Shown: positions 40,791 to 49,731 of the stretch, piece by piece
Layout of the letters: every line of letters begins with the position of its first letter
Position numbering within the stretch: position 1 is the first letter of the stretch
Assembly: GCA_963847615.1 (NCBI GenBank)
Contig: CAWKAN010000022.1
Span: 44,252-108,251, forward strand
Direction of reading: 5' to 3'
Length of the DNA: 64,000 nt
Source: Palsa-883 sp963847615
GTDB taxonomy: Bacteria; Pseudomonadota; Alphaproteobacteria; Acetobacterales; Acetobacteraceae
Position numbers and translations under genes: made by a program
Notes under the pieces: generated by a model
The model's database searches: none
What the model was told of the DNA's origin: nothing
What the model saw: only the letters and a program-made list of their open reading frames with translations

Positions 40791-42341
40791 TCAGGACTCG
40801 GGAATGCCGGCGCGGCGCAGCCCCTCACAGAAGGCATCGACGACACCCGGAACCTTGATGGCATTGTTCGTGTTGATCTCGAGATGCGCCCGGGCGCGCG
40901 CGACCGTCGTCTCCGGGGCGAGGGCGAGAAGCTGCCGTGCCGATTGCCTTGCTTCTTCGGCGCGCCCCAGCAACCCGAGGCTCGCCGTCAGGACACGCCG
41001 CGGGGGGATGTATTTCGGCTGTGCCCGCAGCGCCTTCGTCGTGAACGTCAGTACCTGCTCATGCTGGCCGGTGACGAAATGGGCAAACGCGACGGTAAAA
41101 TCCCGATGGGCGGTATCCTCGAATGGATTGATCCGCTCCGCACGCTCCGCATACGCCATCACCTTCGCGATGTCGCCGGCATGGGCGGCCAGGTAGCAGA
41201 CCACGGTGATCGCCAGGATGGAGTTCGGATTCAGGGCGAAAGCCCGTTCCGCCAATGCGATGCCGCTATCGAGATCGCCACCGCCGAGGCCAATCGGCTG
41301 CGCGGTCTGCGCCAGGACCTCGGGATCATCGCCGCCATGCGCGAGCGCGAGGCGGGCCAGACGCACGGCCTCTTCTCTCGCCGACGCGCTGTTGCCCAGC
41401 CAGCCGGCGGCAACCGAGAGCCAGGCGCAGCGCGACAGCAGGGCCAGCGCCAAAGCGTAGGTCGGCTCCATCTCGATGGCTTGGCGCAGCAGGCGAACCG
41501 CCTCCGCATGATCGGCCTGGTCGTAAATGTAGAGATGCGGCGTCGCCCGCAGCACCAGGTCATAGGCTTCCAGGCTCCCGGGCGGCTTGCGCTGTGCCCG
41601 GTCGATCTCGACCGTGCGGATGCGCGGTTCGATCGCGCCGATCAGGCTCGCCGCCACCCGGTCCTGCAGCGCGAACACGTCCTCCGCGCCGCTGTCGAAC
41701 CGGTCTGCCCAGAGCTGCACCCCGCTCGCGGCATCGGCCAGCTGCCCGGCAATGCGCACGCGGTCGCCGCTTTTACGCACGCTGCCTTCCACCACGTAGC
41801 GCACGCCGAGTTCGCGGCCAACCTGCCGCACGTCAACCGCGCGGCCCTTGTAGATGAAGCTGGAAGCGCGGGCGATGACGAGAAACGAGCGGATGCGCGA
41901 CAGCGCCGTGATGATCTCCTCGGTCATGCCATCGGCGAAATACTCTTGTTCGGGATCGCCGCTCAGGTTCTGGAACGGCAGCACGGCGATCGATGGCCGG
42001 TCTGGCGGTTTCGGTGCCGCTTGCGGTTCGGCGGCGGGTGGCGGCAGTGCCAGACGATAACCGCGGCCGGGCACCGTAACGATCCAGCCGTCTCCCAGCG
42101 CCTTGCGCAACGCCGAGACCTGCACCTGCAGGTTGTTCTCCGCCACCGTGAGGCCGGGCCACACCGCGTCGAGCAGCGCTTCCTTGCCCACTGTGGCACT
42201 CGGTGCGGAAGCAAGCACCGCGAGCGTATCGAAAGCACGCCCGCCTAGCGGGACCGCCACACCGTCGCGTGTCAGGGAGCGGTTTTGCCGGTTCAGCCGT
42301 AAGGGGCCGAACACGGTATCAGGCGCGTCGGGGCCGGGCAT
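40791..42341 (-). CDS. CadC-like transcriptional regulator with TolB-like and TPR regions
   Basis: A 516-residue protein. Residues ~10-100 are an OmpR/PhoB-type winged helix (FDTLAVLASAPSATVGKEALLDAVW, NNLQVQVSALRKALGD, VPGRGYRL). Residues ~115-250 show the TolB-like adenylate-cyclase-associated segment (SIAVLPFQNLSGDPEQEYFADGM), and the rest is TPR-like helices. There is no membrane helix between the parts, unlike E. coli CadC. It is divergent from the acyl-CoA ligase gene (190 bp), so it may control that operon (inference). The ligand is unknown. Confidence 0.87.
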   Translation of the reverse strand: MPGPDAPDTVFGPLRLNRQNRSLTRDGVAVPLGGRAFDTLAVLASAPSATVGKEALLDAVWPGLTVAENNLQVQVSALRKALGDGWIVTVPGRGYRLALPPPAAEPQAAPKPPDRPSIAVLPFQNLSGDPEQEYFADGMTEEIITALSRIRSFLVIARASSFIYKGRAVDVRQVGRELGVRYVVEGSVRKSGDRVRIAGQLADAASGVQLWADRFDSGAEDVFALQDRVAASLIGAIEPRIRTVEIDRAQRKPPGSLEAYDLVLRATPHLYIYDQADHAEAVRLLRQAIEMEPTYALALALLSRCAWLSVAAGWLGNSASAREEAVRLARLALAHGGDDPEVLAQTAQPIGLGGGDLDSGIALAERAFALNPNSILAITVVCYLAAHAGDIAKVMAYAERAERINPFEDTAHRDFTVAFAHFVTGQHEQVLTFTTKALRAQPKYIPPRRVLTASLGLLGRAEEARQSARQLLALAPETTVARARAHLEINTNNAIKVPGVVDAFCEGLRRAGIPES

Positions 42342-42529
42342 CTCGACCTCCTTAATTCAGGATTATTCAGCCCTGCGCCAAAGACCTTAAAGCTACTCAC
42401 CGGTAGCGTCCAGCCGCGCCCGCCGACGGGGCGCCGATCGTTCGGTTCCTGGTTTTGATGCAAACGGCTGAAAAGCCAGTTCATCGGAGAATTCCCGCCT
42501 GGCGATGCCCGCTGGAAGGTAGCGAGACA

Positions 42530-44170
42530 ATGATCACGATCTATAGCGAATTGCGCGTGCGCAGTGCGGCCAACCACGCACCGCTCTCGCCGGTCAGCTT
42601 CCTGGAACGGGCCGCCGCCATCTGGCCGGGCAAGATCGCGGTCCGGCATGGAGCGCAGCATGTCACTTACGCCGAGTTTCATGCCCGCTGCCACCGTCTG
42701 GCCTCGGCGCTGCTGCGGCGCGGCATCCGCGCGGGCGAGACCGTTGCGATCCTGGCGCCCAATGTGCCGGCCATGCTGGAGGCGCATTACGGCGTGCCGA
42801 TGGCCGGCATCGTGCTCAATCCGCTGAACTACCGCCTTGATGCGAAGTCGATCGCGTTCATGCTGGAGCACGGCGAGGCGAAGCTGCTGCTGGCCGATCG
42901 CGAGTTCGCCGGCCTGGCGCGTGCCGCGCTTGGCGAGCTGCGCGAGCCGCCCCAAACGGTCCTGATCGACGATCCGGCGTTCCCAGCGGCAGGGTCGTTC
43001 AGCGAAACCATCGGCGGAACGGATTACGAAGCGCTGTTGAACGAGGGCGATCCGGACTTCACGTGGGAGCCGCCGCGCGACGAGTTCGAACCGATCTCGC
43101 TGCTCTATACCTCCGGGACCACCGGGAAACCCAAAGGCGTCGTCTACGACCATCGCGGCGCCTACCTGGCGTCCCTGGGCAACGCGCTCGGCTTCGGGCT
43201 GTCGGACGAGACGGTCTATCTGTGGACCGTGCCGATGTTCCATTGCGACGGCTGGACCCACACCTGGGCGGTGACCGCCGTTGGCGGCACGCATGTCTGC
43301 CTGCGTCGGGTCGATCCGGCAGCGATCTGGCGGGCGCTGGCGCAGGACGGCGTGAACCACATGAACGGCGCACCGACCGTGTTCACCATGATGATGCAGG
43401 CCCCGGCCGAGCTGCGATGCGCGCTTGATCGTCCGGCGCAGGTGGTGATGGGTGGCGCCCCGCCGCCCACGCAGCTCATTCTGGCGCTGGAGGCGCACGG
43501 CTTCCGGGTCGGCCAGGTCTATGGCTTGACCGAAACCTACGCGCCGGCGACGATGGCGGTCAGGCAGGTGGAATGGCGCCGCCTGGAGCCGATGGCGCAG
43601 GCGGGCCTGCTGGCGCGCCAGGGCGTCGCCTTCCCGACGCTGGATGGATTGATGGTGGCGGATTCTGCGACGATGCGGCCGGTGCCGCGCGACGGCAGCA
43701 CGATCGGCGAGATCATGGTGCGCGGCAACACGGTGATGTCGGGCTATCTGAAGAACCCGGGGGCGACGGCCGAAGCGTTCCGCAGCGGCTGGTTTCACAC
43801 CGGCGACCTTGGCGTGCGGCACCCGGATGGGTACATCCAGGTAAAGGACCGTTCCAAGGATATCATCATCTCCGGCGGCGAAAACATCTCCTCCATCGAG
43901 GTCGAGGATGTGCTCTACCGCCATCCCGCGGTGCTGGAGGCCGCTGTCGTCGCCCGGCCGGATCCGCTCTGGGGCGAAACGCCCTGTGCCTTCGTGACGT
44001 TGAAGCCCGACGCCGAACCGGTCGATGCGGGGGCGATCATCGCGTGGTGCCGTAACAACCTGGCGCACTACAAGGCGCCGAAACACGTCGTGTTCGGCGC
44101 CCTGCCGAAGACATCCACCGGCAAGGTACAAAAATTCGCCCTGCGCGAGCAGGCGCGGCAGATTGCCTGA
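42530..44170 (+). CDS. Acyl-CoA synthetase (AMP-forming)
   Basis: A 546-residue ANL-superfamily ligase. LLYTSGTTGKPKGVVYDH (residues ~191-208) is the ATP phosphate loop, VYGLTETYAPATM the A5 adenine motif, GWFHTGDLGVRHPDGYIQVKDRSKDII the hinge with its Asp, and PKTSTGKVQKF supplies the catalytic Lys. It resembles the short/medium-chain fatty acid or methylthiopropionate-CoA ligase group (DmdB-like). The start at 42530 (MITIYSEL) has GGAAGG about 9 bp upstream; the ATG at 42455 lacks support. It opens a same-strand series running to 47263. Confidence 0.9.
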   Translation: MITIYSELRVRSAANHAPLSPVSFLERAAAIWPGKIAVRHGAQHVTYAEFHARCHRLASALLRRGIRAGETVAILAPNVPAMLEAHYGVPMAGIVLNPLNYRLDAKSIAFMLEHGEAKLLLADREFAGLARAALGELREPPQTVLIDDPAFPAAGSFSETIGGTDYEALLNEGDPDFTWEPPRDEFEPISLLYTSGTTGKPKGVVYDHRGAYLASLGNALGFGLSDETVYLWTVPMFHCDGWTHTWAVTAVGGTHVCLRRVDPAAIWRALAQDGVNHMNGAPTVFTMMMQAPAELRCALDRPAQVVMGGAPPPTQLILALEAHGFRVGQVYGLTETYAPATMAVRQVEWRRLEPMAQAGLLARQGVAFPTLDGLMVADSATMRPVPRDGSTIGEIMVRGNTVMSGYLKNPGATAEAFRSGWFHTGDLGVRHPDGYIQVKDRSKDIIISGGENISSIEVEDVLYRHPAVLEAAVVARPDPLWGETPCAFVTLKPDAEPVDAGAIIAWCRNNLAHYKAPKHVVFGALPKTSTGKVQKFALREQARQIA

Positions 44171-44289
44171 TTGCGAGATTGTTCCTGAATGCCCGTCCGA
44201 CAGGGCCGCGGTCGGCGGGATGACCTGGAGAGACGGCCAAATCGATGCGAGCCTGATGAATGTCACAGTGAAAACCAAGGGAGAAAACG

Positions 44290-44580
44290 ATGTACGTCAC
44301 CATCCGGAAGTACCCAGGTTGCAAAGACGTCAAGGAAGTCAATCGCGTTGCCATGGCTGAACTGCTCCCGGTGCTGCGCACGGTGCCGGGCTTCCGCTCC
44401 TACACGATTGTCAACACCGGCAACGGTTCAATCGCCTCGATCGGCGTGTTTGACAGTCTGGCGTCCGCGGACGCCGCCAACCAACGGGCCCGGGAAGTCG
44501 TGGCCCGGACCAGCATGGCAACCCTGCTGCCCAATCCTCCCGAGATCACGGTGGGCGACGTGCTCGGCGACGCAAGGTAG
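44290..44580 (+). CDS. Small ABM-like protein
   Basis: A 96-residue protein. MYVTIRKYPGCKDVKEVNR, LRTVPGFRSYTIVNTGNGSIASIGVFDSLASADAANQ and VVART resemble the stress-responsive/antibiotic monooxygenase-like alpha-beta fold. Any catalytic role is unknown. An AGGGAG site lies 7 bp before the ATG. It lies between the acyl-CoA ligase and the GFA gene on the same strand, with gaps of 120 and 140 bp, so co-transcription is possible but not shown. Confidence 0.75.
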   Translation: MYVTIRKYPGCKDVKEVNRVAMAELLPVLRTVPGFRSYTIVNTGNGSIASIGVFDSLASADAANQRAREVVARTSMATLLPNPPEITVGDVLGDAR

Positions 44581-44720
44581 CGGACGAAGCCTCCGGCCCC
44601 GCGACGGGCCGGCACACGCAAGACAAGGTCCGTGGCAATCCCGGGAGGTGACCGTGTTGACCTCCCGGCGGACCGCTTCGGTCTGATCGGCGTATCGCCC
44701 CATAGCCAGGAGAAAATGTT

Positions 44721-45149
44721 GTGGAACGCGTTGCACAGTGTCATTGCGGGTCGCTTCGCGCGATCACGTCGGGGGAACCGGATCACTCCTACGTATGTCA
44801 CTGCAAAGCGTGTCAGCGCCGCACCGGCGCGGTCGTGCATTCCGGCGCATATTTCTTGACGGAACAGGTGCGCCCCGAGGGTCCGAGCCAGGTCTATACC
44901 CGTGTTGCCGATACCGGGTTTGCGGTCCACTTCCACTTCTGCCCCAATTGCGGCACCTCGGTGTATTGGGTCAGCGACAAGCGGCCCGACCATCGCGGGA
45001 TCGCCGTGGGTTGTTTCGCGGACCCGACATTTCCCGTGCCCACGCGCTCGGTTTGGGAAGCGAGCAAACACCCTTGGCTGGGCTTGCCGCCCGACATCGA
45101 CCGTCTTGAGTTGGGGATCGGCGCCGATGGACGTCCAATGACGCGATGA
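44721..45149 (+). CDS. GFA-family zinc protein
   Basis: A 142-residue glutathione-dependent formaldehyde-activating-like (GFA/CENP-V) protein. CHCGSLR, CHCKACQRRTGA and FCPNCGTSVYW provide the two Zn sites; the pattern is complete. Proteins of this fold act on S-conjugates or have no known activity, so formaldehyde activation should not be assumed. The ATG at 44721 gives the canonical start MERVAQCHCGS. Confidence 0.88.
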   Translation: MERVAQCHCGSLRAITSGEPDHSYVCHCKACQRRTGAVVHSGAYFLTEQVRPEGPSQVYTRVADTGFAVHFHFCPNCGTSVYWVSDKRPDHRGIAVGCFADPTFPVPTRSVWEASKHPWLGLPPDIDRLELGIGADGRPMTR

Positions 45150-45310
45150 TGCTCCGGGCTGCCTGATTGCCCGATGGCCTGGTGCTGCCGTAGCATCAGG
45201 CCGACCGCCGACGTCGCGACGGCACCACCCGCTTGTGACATGACGGGGGGTTCACCCGCCGATGCGGAAGCGCAATCTTTCGACGTGCCCCTGAACGGGA
45301 GGAAAATCCT

Positions 45311-46234
45311 ATGCGTATCGCTGTTATCGGCGCCGGGGGGATCGGCGCGCCGCTCGGCGCCTCGCTGGCGACCGCGGGGCAGGACGTCACCTTCGTCGCG
45401 CGTGGCGCGCATCTTGCGGCCATGCGGGCCAACGGCCTGCGCATCGAGGGCGACCGTGGCGAGACGATCGTCCGCCCGGCCCAGGCGACCGACGATCCCG
45501 CCGCGATCGGCCCCGTCGATCTGGTGCTGTTCTGCGTCAAGCTGTGGGACGTCGAAACCGCCGGGGAGCAGATTCGCCCGCTGATGGGCGCCGGCACCGC
45601 CGTCGTGCCGTTGCAGAACGGCGTCGATGCCAGCGAGCGGCTGCTGCCGATCCTCGGTGCCGAGCATGTGCTGGGCGGGGTTGCCGTGGTCACCGGTTCG
45701 ATCGTTGCCCCCGGCGTGGTCCGCCAGTCCGGCACCCATCATCGCATCGTGTTCGGCGAACTGGATGGGCCGGTCACGCCACGATTGGCGCGCATCCGCG
45801 ACGCCTGCCAGGCGGCCGGAATCGATGCCGTGGTGTCCGACGACATCCAGCGCGCCCGCTGGGATAAGTTCATCATCCTGGTTGCCGCCAGCGGCTTGTG
45901 CGCGCTCGCGCGGCGGGCCATCGGCGCGCTGCGCGACGATCCCGACATCGCGCCGCTGTTCGAGGACGCCATGCAGGAGGTGGTGGACGTTGGCCGCGCC
46001 TGCGGCGTGCAGTTTGCGCCCGATGTGCTGGATCCCTGGCGCGCCTTCCTGCGCGGCGTCCCGCCCGATTGGATGCCGTCGATGGCGGTTGACCTGCGGG
46101 CCGGCAACCGGCTCGAACTGCCGTGGCTGGGCGGCAGGCTGGTGCAGCTCGGCGCGGCGCATGGCGTGCCGACGCCGGTGAACCGCGTCGTCCATGCGGC
46201 CTTGAAGCCGTTTGCGAACGGCACCGCGGGTTGA
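45311..46234 (+). CDS. 2-dehydropantoate 2-reductase family protein
   Basis: A 307-residue NADPH-dependent reductase-like protein. MRIAVIGAGGIGAPLGASLA is the GxGxxG nucleotide fold; VDLVLFCVKLWDVE, the PLQNGVDA block and RARWDKFIILVAASG (catalytic Lys in WDKF) are family blocks. It could be PanE of pantothenate synthesis, or a paralogue acting on another 2-oxo acid. The context with a DenD-like gene 33 bp downstream favours a catabolic role. A ggaggaaaatcct site precedes the ATG. Confidence 0.85.
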   Translation: MRIAVIGAGGIGAPLGASLATAGQDVTFVARGAHLAAMRANGLRIEGDRGETIVRPAQATDDPAAIGPVDLVLFCVKLWDVETAGEQIRPLMGAGTAVVPLQNGVDASERLLPILGAEHVLGGVAVVTGSIVAPGVVRQSGTHHRIVFGELDGPVTPRLARIRDACQAAGIDAVVSDDIQRARWDKFIILVAASGLCALARRAIGALRDDPDIAPLFEDAMQEVVDVGRACGVQFAPDVLDPWRAFLRGVPPDWMPSMAVDLRAGNRLELPWLGGRLVQLGAAHGVPTPVNRVVHAALKPFANGTAG

Positions 46235-46267
46235 TCCCGGCGCCGGGCGGCGCGCCACTTTGGAGGC

Positions 46268-47263
46268 ATGCCAATGCACATCCTGATCACTGGCGCCGCC
46301 GGGATGATCGGCCGCAAGCTGGTTGCTCGGCTCGCGGCCGATGGCGCGCTCGGCTTGCGGCAGATCACCGCGTTGACACTGCTGGATGTCGTCGCCCCTC
46401 CGGCGCCGGTTGGGTTTGCCGGCGCGGTCACGCCGATCGCGGCTGATTTGTCGGCGCCGGGGGCCGCCGCAGGCGCCGTCGCGGCGCGGCCGGATGTCGT
46501 TTTCCACCTGGCGGCGGTGGTTTCCGGTGAGGCCGAGGCGGATTTCGCCAAGGGCTACCACGTCAACCTCGACGGCACGCGCGCGCTGTTCGAGGCGATC
46601 CGGCACCTCGGTGCGCCGTACCGGCCGCGCGTGGTGTTCACCGCCTCGATCGCCGCGTATGGCGCGCCGTTTCCCGAGGTGATCGGCGATGATTTCCTCA
46701 CCACGCCGCTCACCAGCTACGGCACGCAGAAGGTGATCGGCGAATTGCTGCTGGCCGACTATGCGCGGCGCGGCATGCTGGACGGCATCGGCATTCGGCT
46801 GCCGAACATCTGCATCCGGCCGGGCGCGCCCAACAAGGCGGCATCCGGCTTCTTTTCCAGCATCCTGCGCGAGCCCTTGGCGGGCCAGGAGGCGGTGCTG
46901 CCGGTCGGCGACGAGGTGCGCATGTGGCACGCCAGCCCGCGCGCCGCGGCTGGCTTCCTGATCCACGCCGCCACGATCGATCTGGCACCGCTCGGGGGGC
47001 GCCGCAGCCTGATGATGCCGGGCGTGTCGGCCAGCGTGGGCGAGCAGATCGCTGCCCTGCGCCGGGTGGCGGGCGAGGCGGCGGTACGACTGATTCGGCG
47101 GGAGTTCGATCCGGCGGTGAACGCGATGTTCAAAACCATCCCCGGCCGCTTCGACACAAGCCGCGCCGCCGCGCTGGGTTTCCAGGCGGAGACCGCGTTC
47201 GATGCCATCATCGCGGCGCATATCCAGGACGAGCTGGGCGGGTCGATCCGCGGCGCGCCGTAG
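46268..47263 (+). CDS. denD: D-erythronate dehydrogenase-like epimerase-family protein
   Basis: A 331-residue extended short-chain dehydrogenase. HILITGAAGMIGRKLVARL is the NAD fold, FHLAAVVSGEAEADF the second block, FTASIAAYG and TSYGTQKVIGELLL carry the Ser/Tyr-xxx-Lys catalytic set, and IRLPNICIRPGAPNKAAS is a DenD hallmark. DenD oxidises D-erythronate to 2-oxo-tetronate. Partner genes otnK/otnC/otnI are not seen here, so the physiological substrate may differ. It is co-transcribed with the reductase at 45311 (33 bp gap). Confidence 0.82.
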   Translation: MPMHILITGAAGMIGRKLVARLAADGALGLRQITALTLLDVVAPPAPVGFAGAVTPIAADLSAPGAAAGAVAARPDVVFHLAAVVSGEAEADFAKGYHVNLDGTRALFEAIRHLGAPYRPRVVFTASIAAYGAPFPEVIGDDFLTTPLTSYGTQKVIGELLLADYARRGMLDGIGIRLPNICIRPGAPNKAASGFFSSILREPLAGQEAVLPVGDEVRMWHASPRAAAGFLIHAATIDLAPLGGRRSLMMPGVSASVGEQIAALRRVAGEAAVRLIRREFDPAVNAMFKTIPGRFDTSRAAALGFQAETAFDAIIAAHIQDELGGSIRGAP

Positions 47264-47503
47264 GGTTTTCCCGCGACCCAGTGGTCACCGCCCGGTCAGC
47301 GCGCGCCGCCGGGCGGGCTGGCGGTCCTGCCGATGCCGGGCGGTCGCGGTCGGCGCCGCTTCAGTGTCAGCGGCGTGATCCGCCCGCGCAGCCGCGCGCG
47401 AGAAGGGGGGATGGAGCAGGGGAACGCCGGCCCCGCCCGACGAAGACCATTTCATAGCCGTTCACGCGCAAGGCCGGCATTCGCGCGCTCCGGCTCGCAC
47501 CGC

Positions 47504-48655
47504 CTAGCGCAGCAGCAGATCCAGCGGCGCCGCGGACAGCGGCTCCGGCGCGTGCTCGGTCAGGATGTAGCTGCGGCCGAGCGTCATCGCCGTTCCGCTG
47601 TCGGAATCCATCAGGATCATGTGGACGAAGAACACCATGTCCGGACCCAGCACGAATTCGTTGTCCTGGTAGAACATCGGCGGGTCCATCCAGCTCGGCG
47701 TGAACCGCGCCCCCAGGCTGTAGCCGCAGGCGTTCAACCGATGCGACGCCATGCCATGCGCGTCCATCACGCCGGCATGCGCCGCGAACACCTGGCCCGC
47801 GGTGCCGCCGGGGCGCAGCTTGGCCTCGCAGGCCGCCAGCGCCTCCTGGCAGACCTCGGCCATGCGCAGATGCTGCGGGCGCGGCGTGCCGACCACCACG
47901 GTGCGCATCATCGCCGCGTGGTAGTGCCGCCAGACGCCGGCGAATTCCAGCGTGAGCTGGTCGTCGTCCGACAAGGTGCGCCGGCCGGACTTGTAGCGGC
48001 ACAGCAGCGCATCCTCGCCCGAGCCGATGATGAATTCGTTGCCGGGATAGTCGCCGCCGCCGGCGAGGATGGCGGCCTGCATCGCGGCGAGAATCCACGC
48101 CTCGTCGGCTCCGGGGCGGATCTGCTCCAGGCCGGCCTTCAACGCCGCGTCGGCCAGCGCCCCGGCATGCCGCGCGCAAGCCAGTTCGGCGGCGGATTTC
48201 ACCACGCGCAGCTCGTCGATCAGCGAGACGGCATCGACCAGCGTGCAGACCCCGTCCAGCGCCGCCTCCACGCGCTTGCCGTTGAAGTGCGTCAGGCCGT
48301 AGGCGTTGCTCTCGATCCCCAGCCGCAGGCCGCGCGCGCCAAGACTGTCGAGCATGTCGCGCAATTGCAGCGCCGGATCGGCGCCCTGCGCGTCGGTCCA
48401 GAGCCGCACGTCCTCGATCAACGAGGTCTGCCGCGCCTGGCGCAGGTCGGCCGAGCGCGTCAGCAGCGCCAATTTTCCGTCGGCGCCGAGAAACAGGCAC
48501 TGGAAGAAACAGAATCCGAACGTGTCGTAGCCGGTCAGGTAGTACATGCTCTCCTGCTGGAACAGCAGCAGGCCGTCCAGGCCGCTCGCGATCATCGCGC
48601 GCCGCGCCGCACGCAGCCGCCGCTCGTACTCCGCCCGCTCGAAGTGCAACGCCAC
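47504..48655 (-). CDS. M24-family creatinase/ectoine hydrolase-like protein
   Basis: A 383-residue pita-bread-fold protein. The N-terminal creatinase domain (residues 1-145) holds DGLLLFQQESMYYLTGYDTFGF; the C-terminal M24 domain runs from LRVVKSAAELACARHAG. The first two metal aspartates of aminopeptidase P are not in place (LTLEFAGVWRHYHAAMMRTVV), as in metal-independent creatinases and the ectoine hydrolase DoeA. It is therefore probably an amidino- or amide hydrolase rather than a peptidase. It faces the denD operon convergently and has no ect/doe neighbours. Confidence 0.8.
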   Translation of the reverse strand: MALHFERAEYERRLRAARRAMIASGLDGLLLFQQESMYYLTGYDTFGFCFFQCLFLGADGKLALLTRSADLRQARQTSLIEDVRLWTDAQGADPALQLRDMLDSLGARGLRLGIESNAYGLTHFNGKRVEAALDGVCTLVDAVSLIDELRVVKSAAELACARHAGALADAALKAGLEQIRPGADEAWILAAMQAAILAGGGDYPGNEFIIGSGEDALLCRYKSGRRTLSDDDQLTLEFAGVWRHYHAAMMRTVVVGTPRPQHLRMAEVCQEALAACEAKLRPGGTAGQVFAAHAGVMDAHGMASHRLNACGYSLGARFTPSWMDPPMFYQDNEFVLGPDMVFFVHMILMDSDSGTAMTLGRSYILTEHAPEPLSAAPLDLLLR

Positions 48656-48708
48656 AACGATTCTCCCTCTGCCGTTCGCCCGACCGGCGGGCAGGCTAAC
48701 CCGGACCT

Positions 48709-49135
48709 GCCACGCTGTCGCGGGTGCGGGCCCCGGCGATCGGGGTAATCGGGGGAACGCAGCAAGGTCGGGGCTCCGCCCCGAACCCCGCCAGGGGGGC
48801 GTTGCCCCCCTGGACCCCCCACCCCCCGGGACAAGTGCCCGGGGGCAGGCGCCGGCAGCGGCCTCTGGACTCCATGACTGGGAGTGTGGGGAGGGGAAGG
48901 GGGCGGGTGGGCGAGGCGGAGGGGCGCCGTCCAGCGTGCTGGACGGCGCCCCGTCGCCTCGCCCACCCGCCCCCTTCCCCTCCCCACACTCCCAGTGAAG
49001 GGTTCCAAGGGCTCCGCCCTTGGCGGGGTTCCAAGGGGCAGCGCCCCTTGGTGGGGTCTGGGGCGAAGCCTCAGCCTTGCTGCGTTACCCCCGATTACCC
49101 CGATCGCCGGGGCCCGCACCCGCGACAGCGTGGCA
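48709..49135. repeat. Family A palindromic element, complete copy with long mirrored flanks (A5)
   Basis: The central palindrome, 48877-48996, is 120 bp (actgggagtgtgg ... ccacactcccagt; tip ccagcgtgctgg; two internal mismatches). The arms are in inverted order compared with A2, A4 and A7. Outside the ends, 59 bp of locus-specific sequence (48709-48767, starting gccacgctgtcgcgggtg) recur inverted at 49077-49135 with a single 1-base indel. Confidence 0.9.
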
Positions 49136-49143
49136 CGGCTGCG

Positions 49144-49329
49144 TTAGCCGGTCAGCGCAGTCGCGGCTGCGGGCGGGGCGTCGGCTGGGGCTTGCGGCAC
49201 CGTTGCGGCGGCTTGTGGGCCGCGCGGATCATGCGGCGGGGCTGCCGCGCCGGGCCCGGCCGACGGCTCCGCTTTGCGCGGCGGCGTCGGTCCGCTGATC
49301 ACGTCGAAATCGAAACTCACTCGGCCCAT
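49144..49329 (-). CDS. Small Pro/Ala-rich protein of unknown function
   Basis: A 61-residue product starting MGRVSFDFDVISGP, with a perfect AAGGAGG site about 5 bp before the ATG at 49329, which is why I accept it and this start. The first 15 residues look ordered and acidic/aromatic. The rest (from PTPPRKAEP) is Pro/Ala-rich and probably disordered. No family is recognised. It lies just downstream of a terminator and directly before the mirrored end of element A5. Confidence 0.55.
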   Translation of the reverse strand: MGRVSFDFDVISGPTPPRKAEPSAGPGAAAPPHDPRGPQAAATVPQAPADAPPAAATALTG

Positions 49330-49392
49330 GATGGCCTCCTTCACGTAAGAGGCCGCTTCCTGTCGGGGCGTGTGTTCGCGTGGGATGGTCCG

Positions 49393-49428
49393 AAAAACAC
49401 GAAAGCCGCCTCGGCAGGGGCGGCTTCG
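49393..49428 (-). terminator. Rho-independent terminator, minus strand
   Basis: The stem aagccgcc/ggcggctt (49403-49410 with 49419-49426) has an 8-base loop and, on the minus strand, is followed by a gtgttttt tract. It lies 25 bp after the stop of the 41-codon frame at 49453-49578. Confidence 0.75.
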
Positions 49429-49452
49429 GGAAACTGCGACGAATGCGCGATC

Positions 49453-49578
49453 CTAGGCCGCCGGGGTGTACCAGCGGTAGCAAAATCGTGCGCGGGGAGT
49501 CATTCGGACCATGGCGCGCGACATAGCGTGCTCGGAAGCAGCATGCAAGGCTGGCGCCTGGACGACGGCAATTTTCAT
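49453..49578 (-). CDS. Possible 41-residue peptide (small ORF before a terminator)
   Basis: The frame MKIAVVQAPALHAASEH... ends FCYRWYTPAA and is followed at 25 bp by a good terminator, so a short transcript of this strand is likely. The ribosome site is weak and no family is recognised, so it may be a leader or a small RNA region rather than a protein. It is divergent from the HD-domain gene at 49732, from which it is separated by about 150 bp of probable promoter DNA. Confidence 0.35.
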   Translation of the reverse strand: MKIAVVQAPALHAASEHAMSRAMVRMTPRARFCYRWYTPAA

Positions 49579-49731
49579 CTTGGATGATCCGGGCGGCCTC
49601 GCTCCGTCATGGCTGGGGCAAGCCGGGTCATAGCGGGGAAGCAACGTCGTCGGGCCAGACTGAGACGTGCTGCCCGCCCATTGCCTCAAGCCACGAAGCG
49701 CGCAACATGCACCAAACACCGGAGGATCGGC

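Noticed and set aside
42293..44278. 661-residue frame opposite to the acyl-CoA ligase
   Set aside because: Antisense to a complete AMP-binding enzyme.
49393..49428. Plus-strand terminator for the M24/A5 region
   Set aside because: The T-run is present only when read on the minus strand, so it was assigned to that strand.
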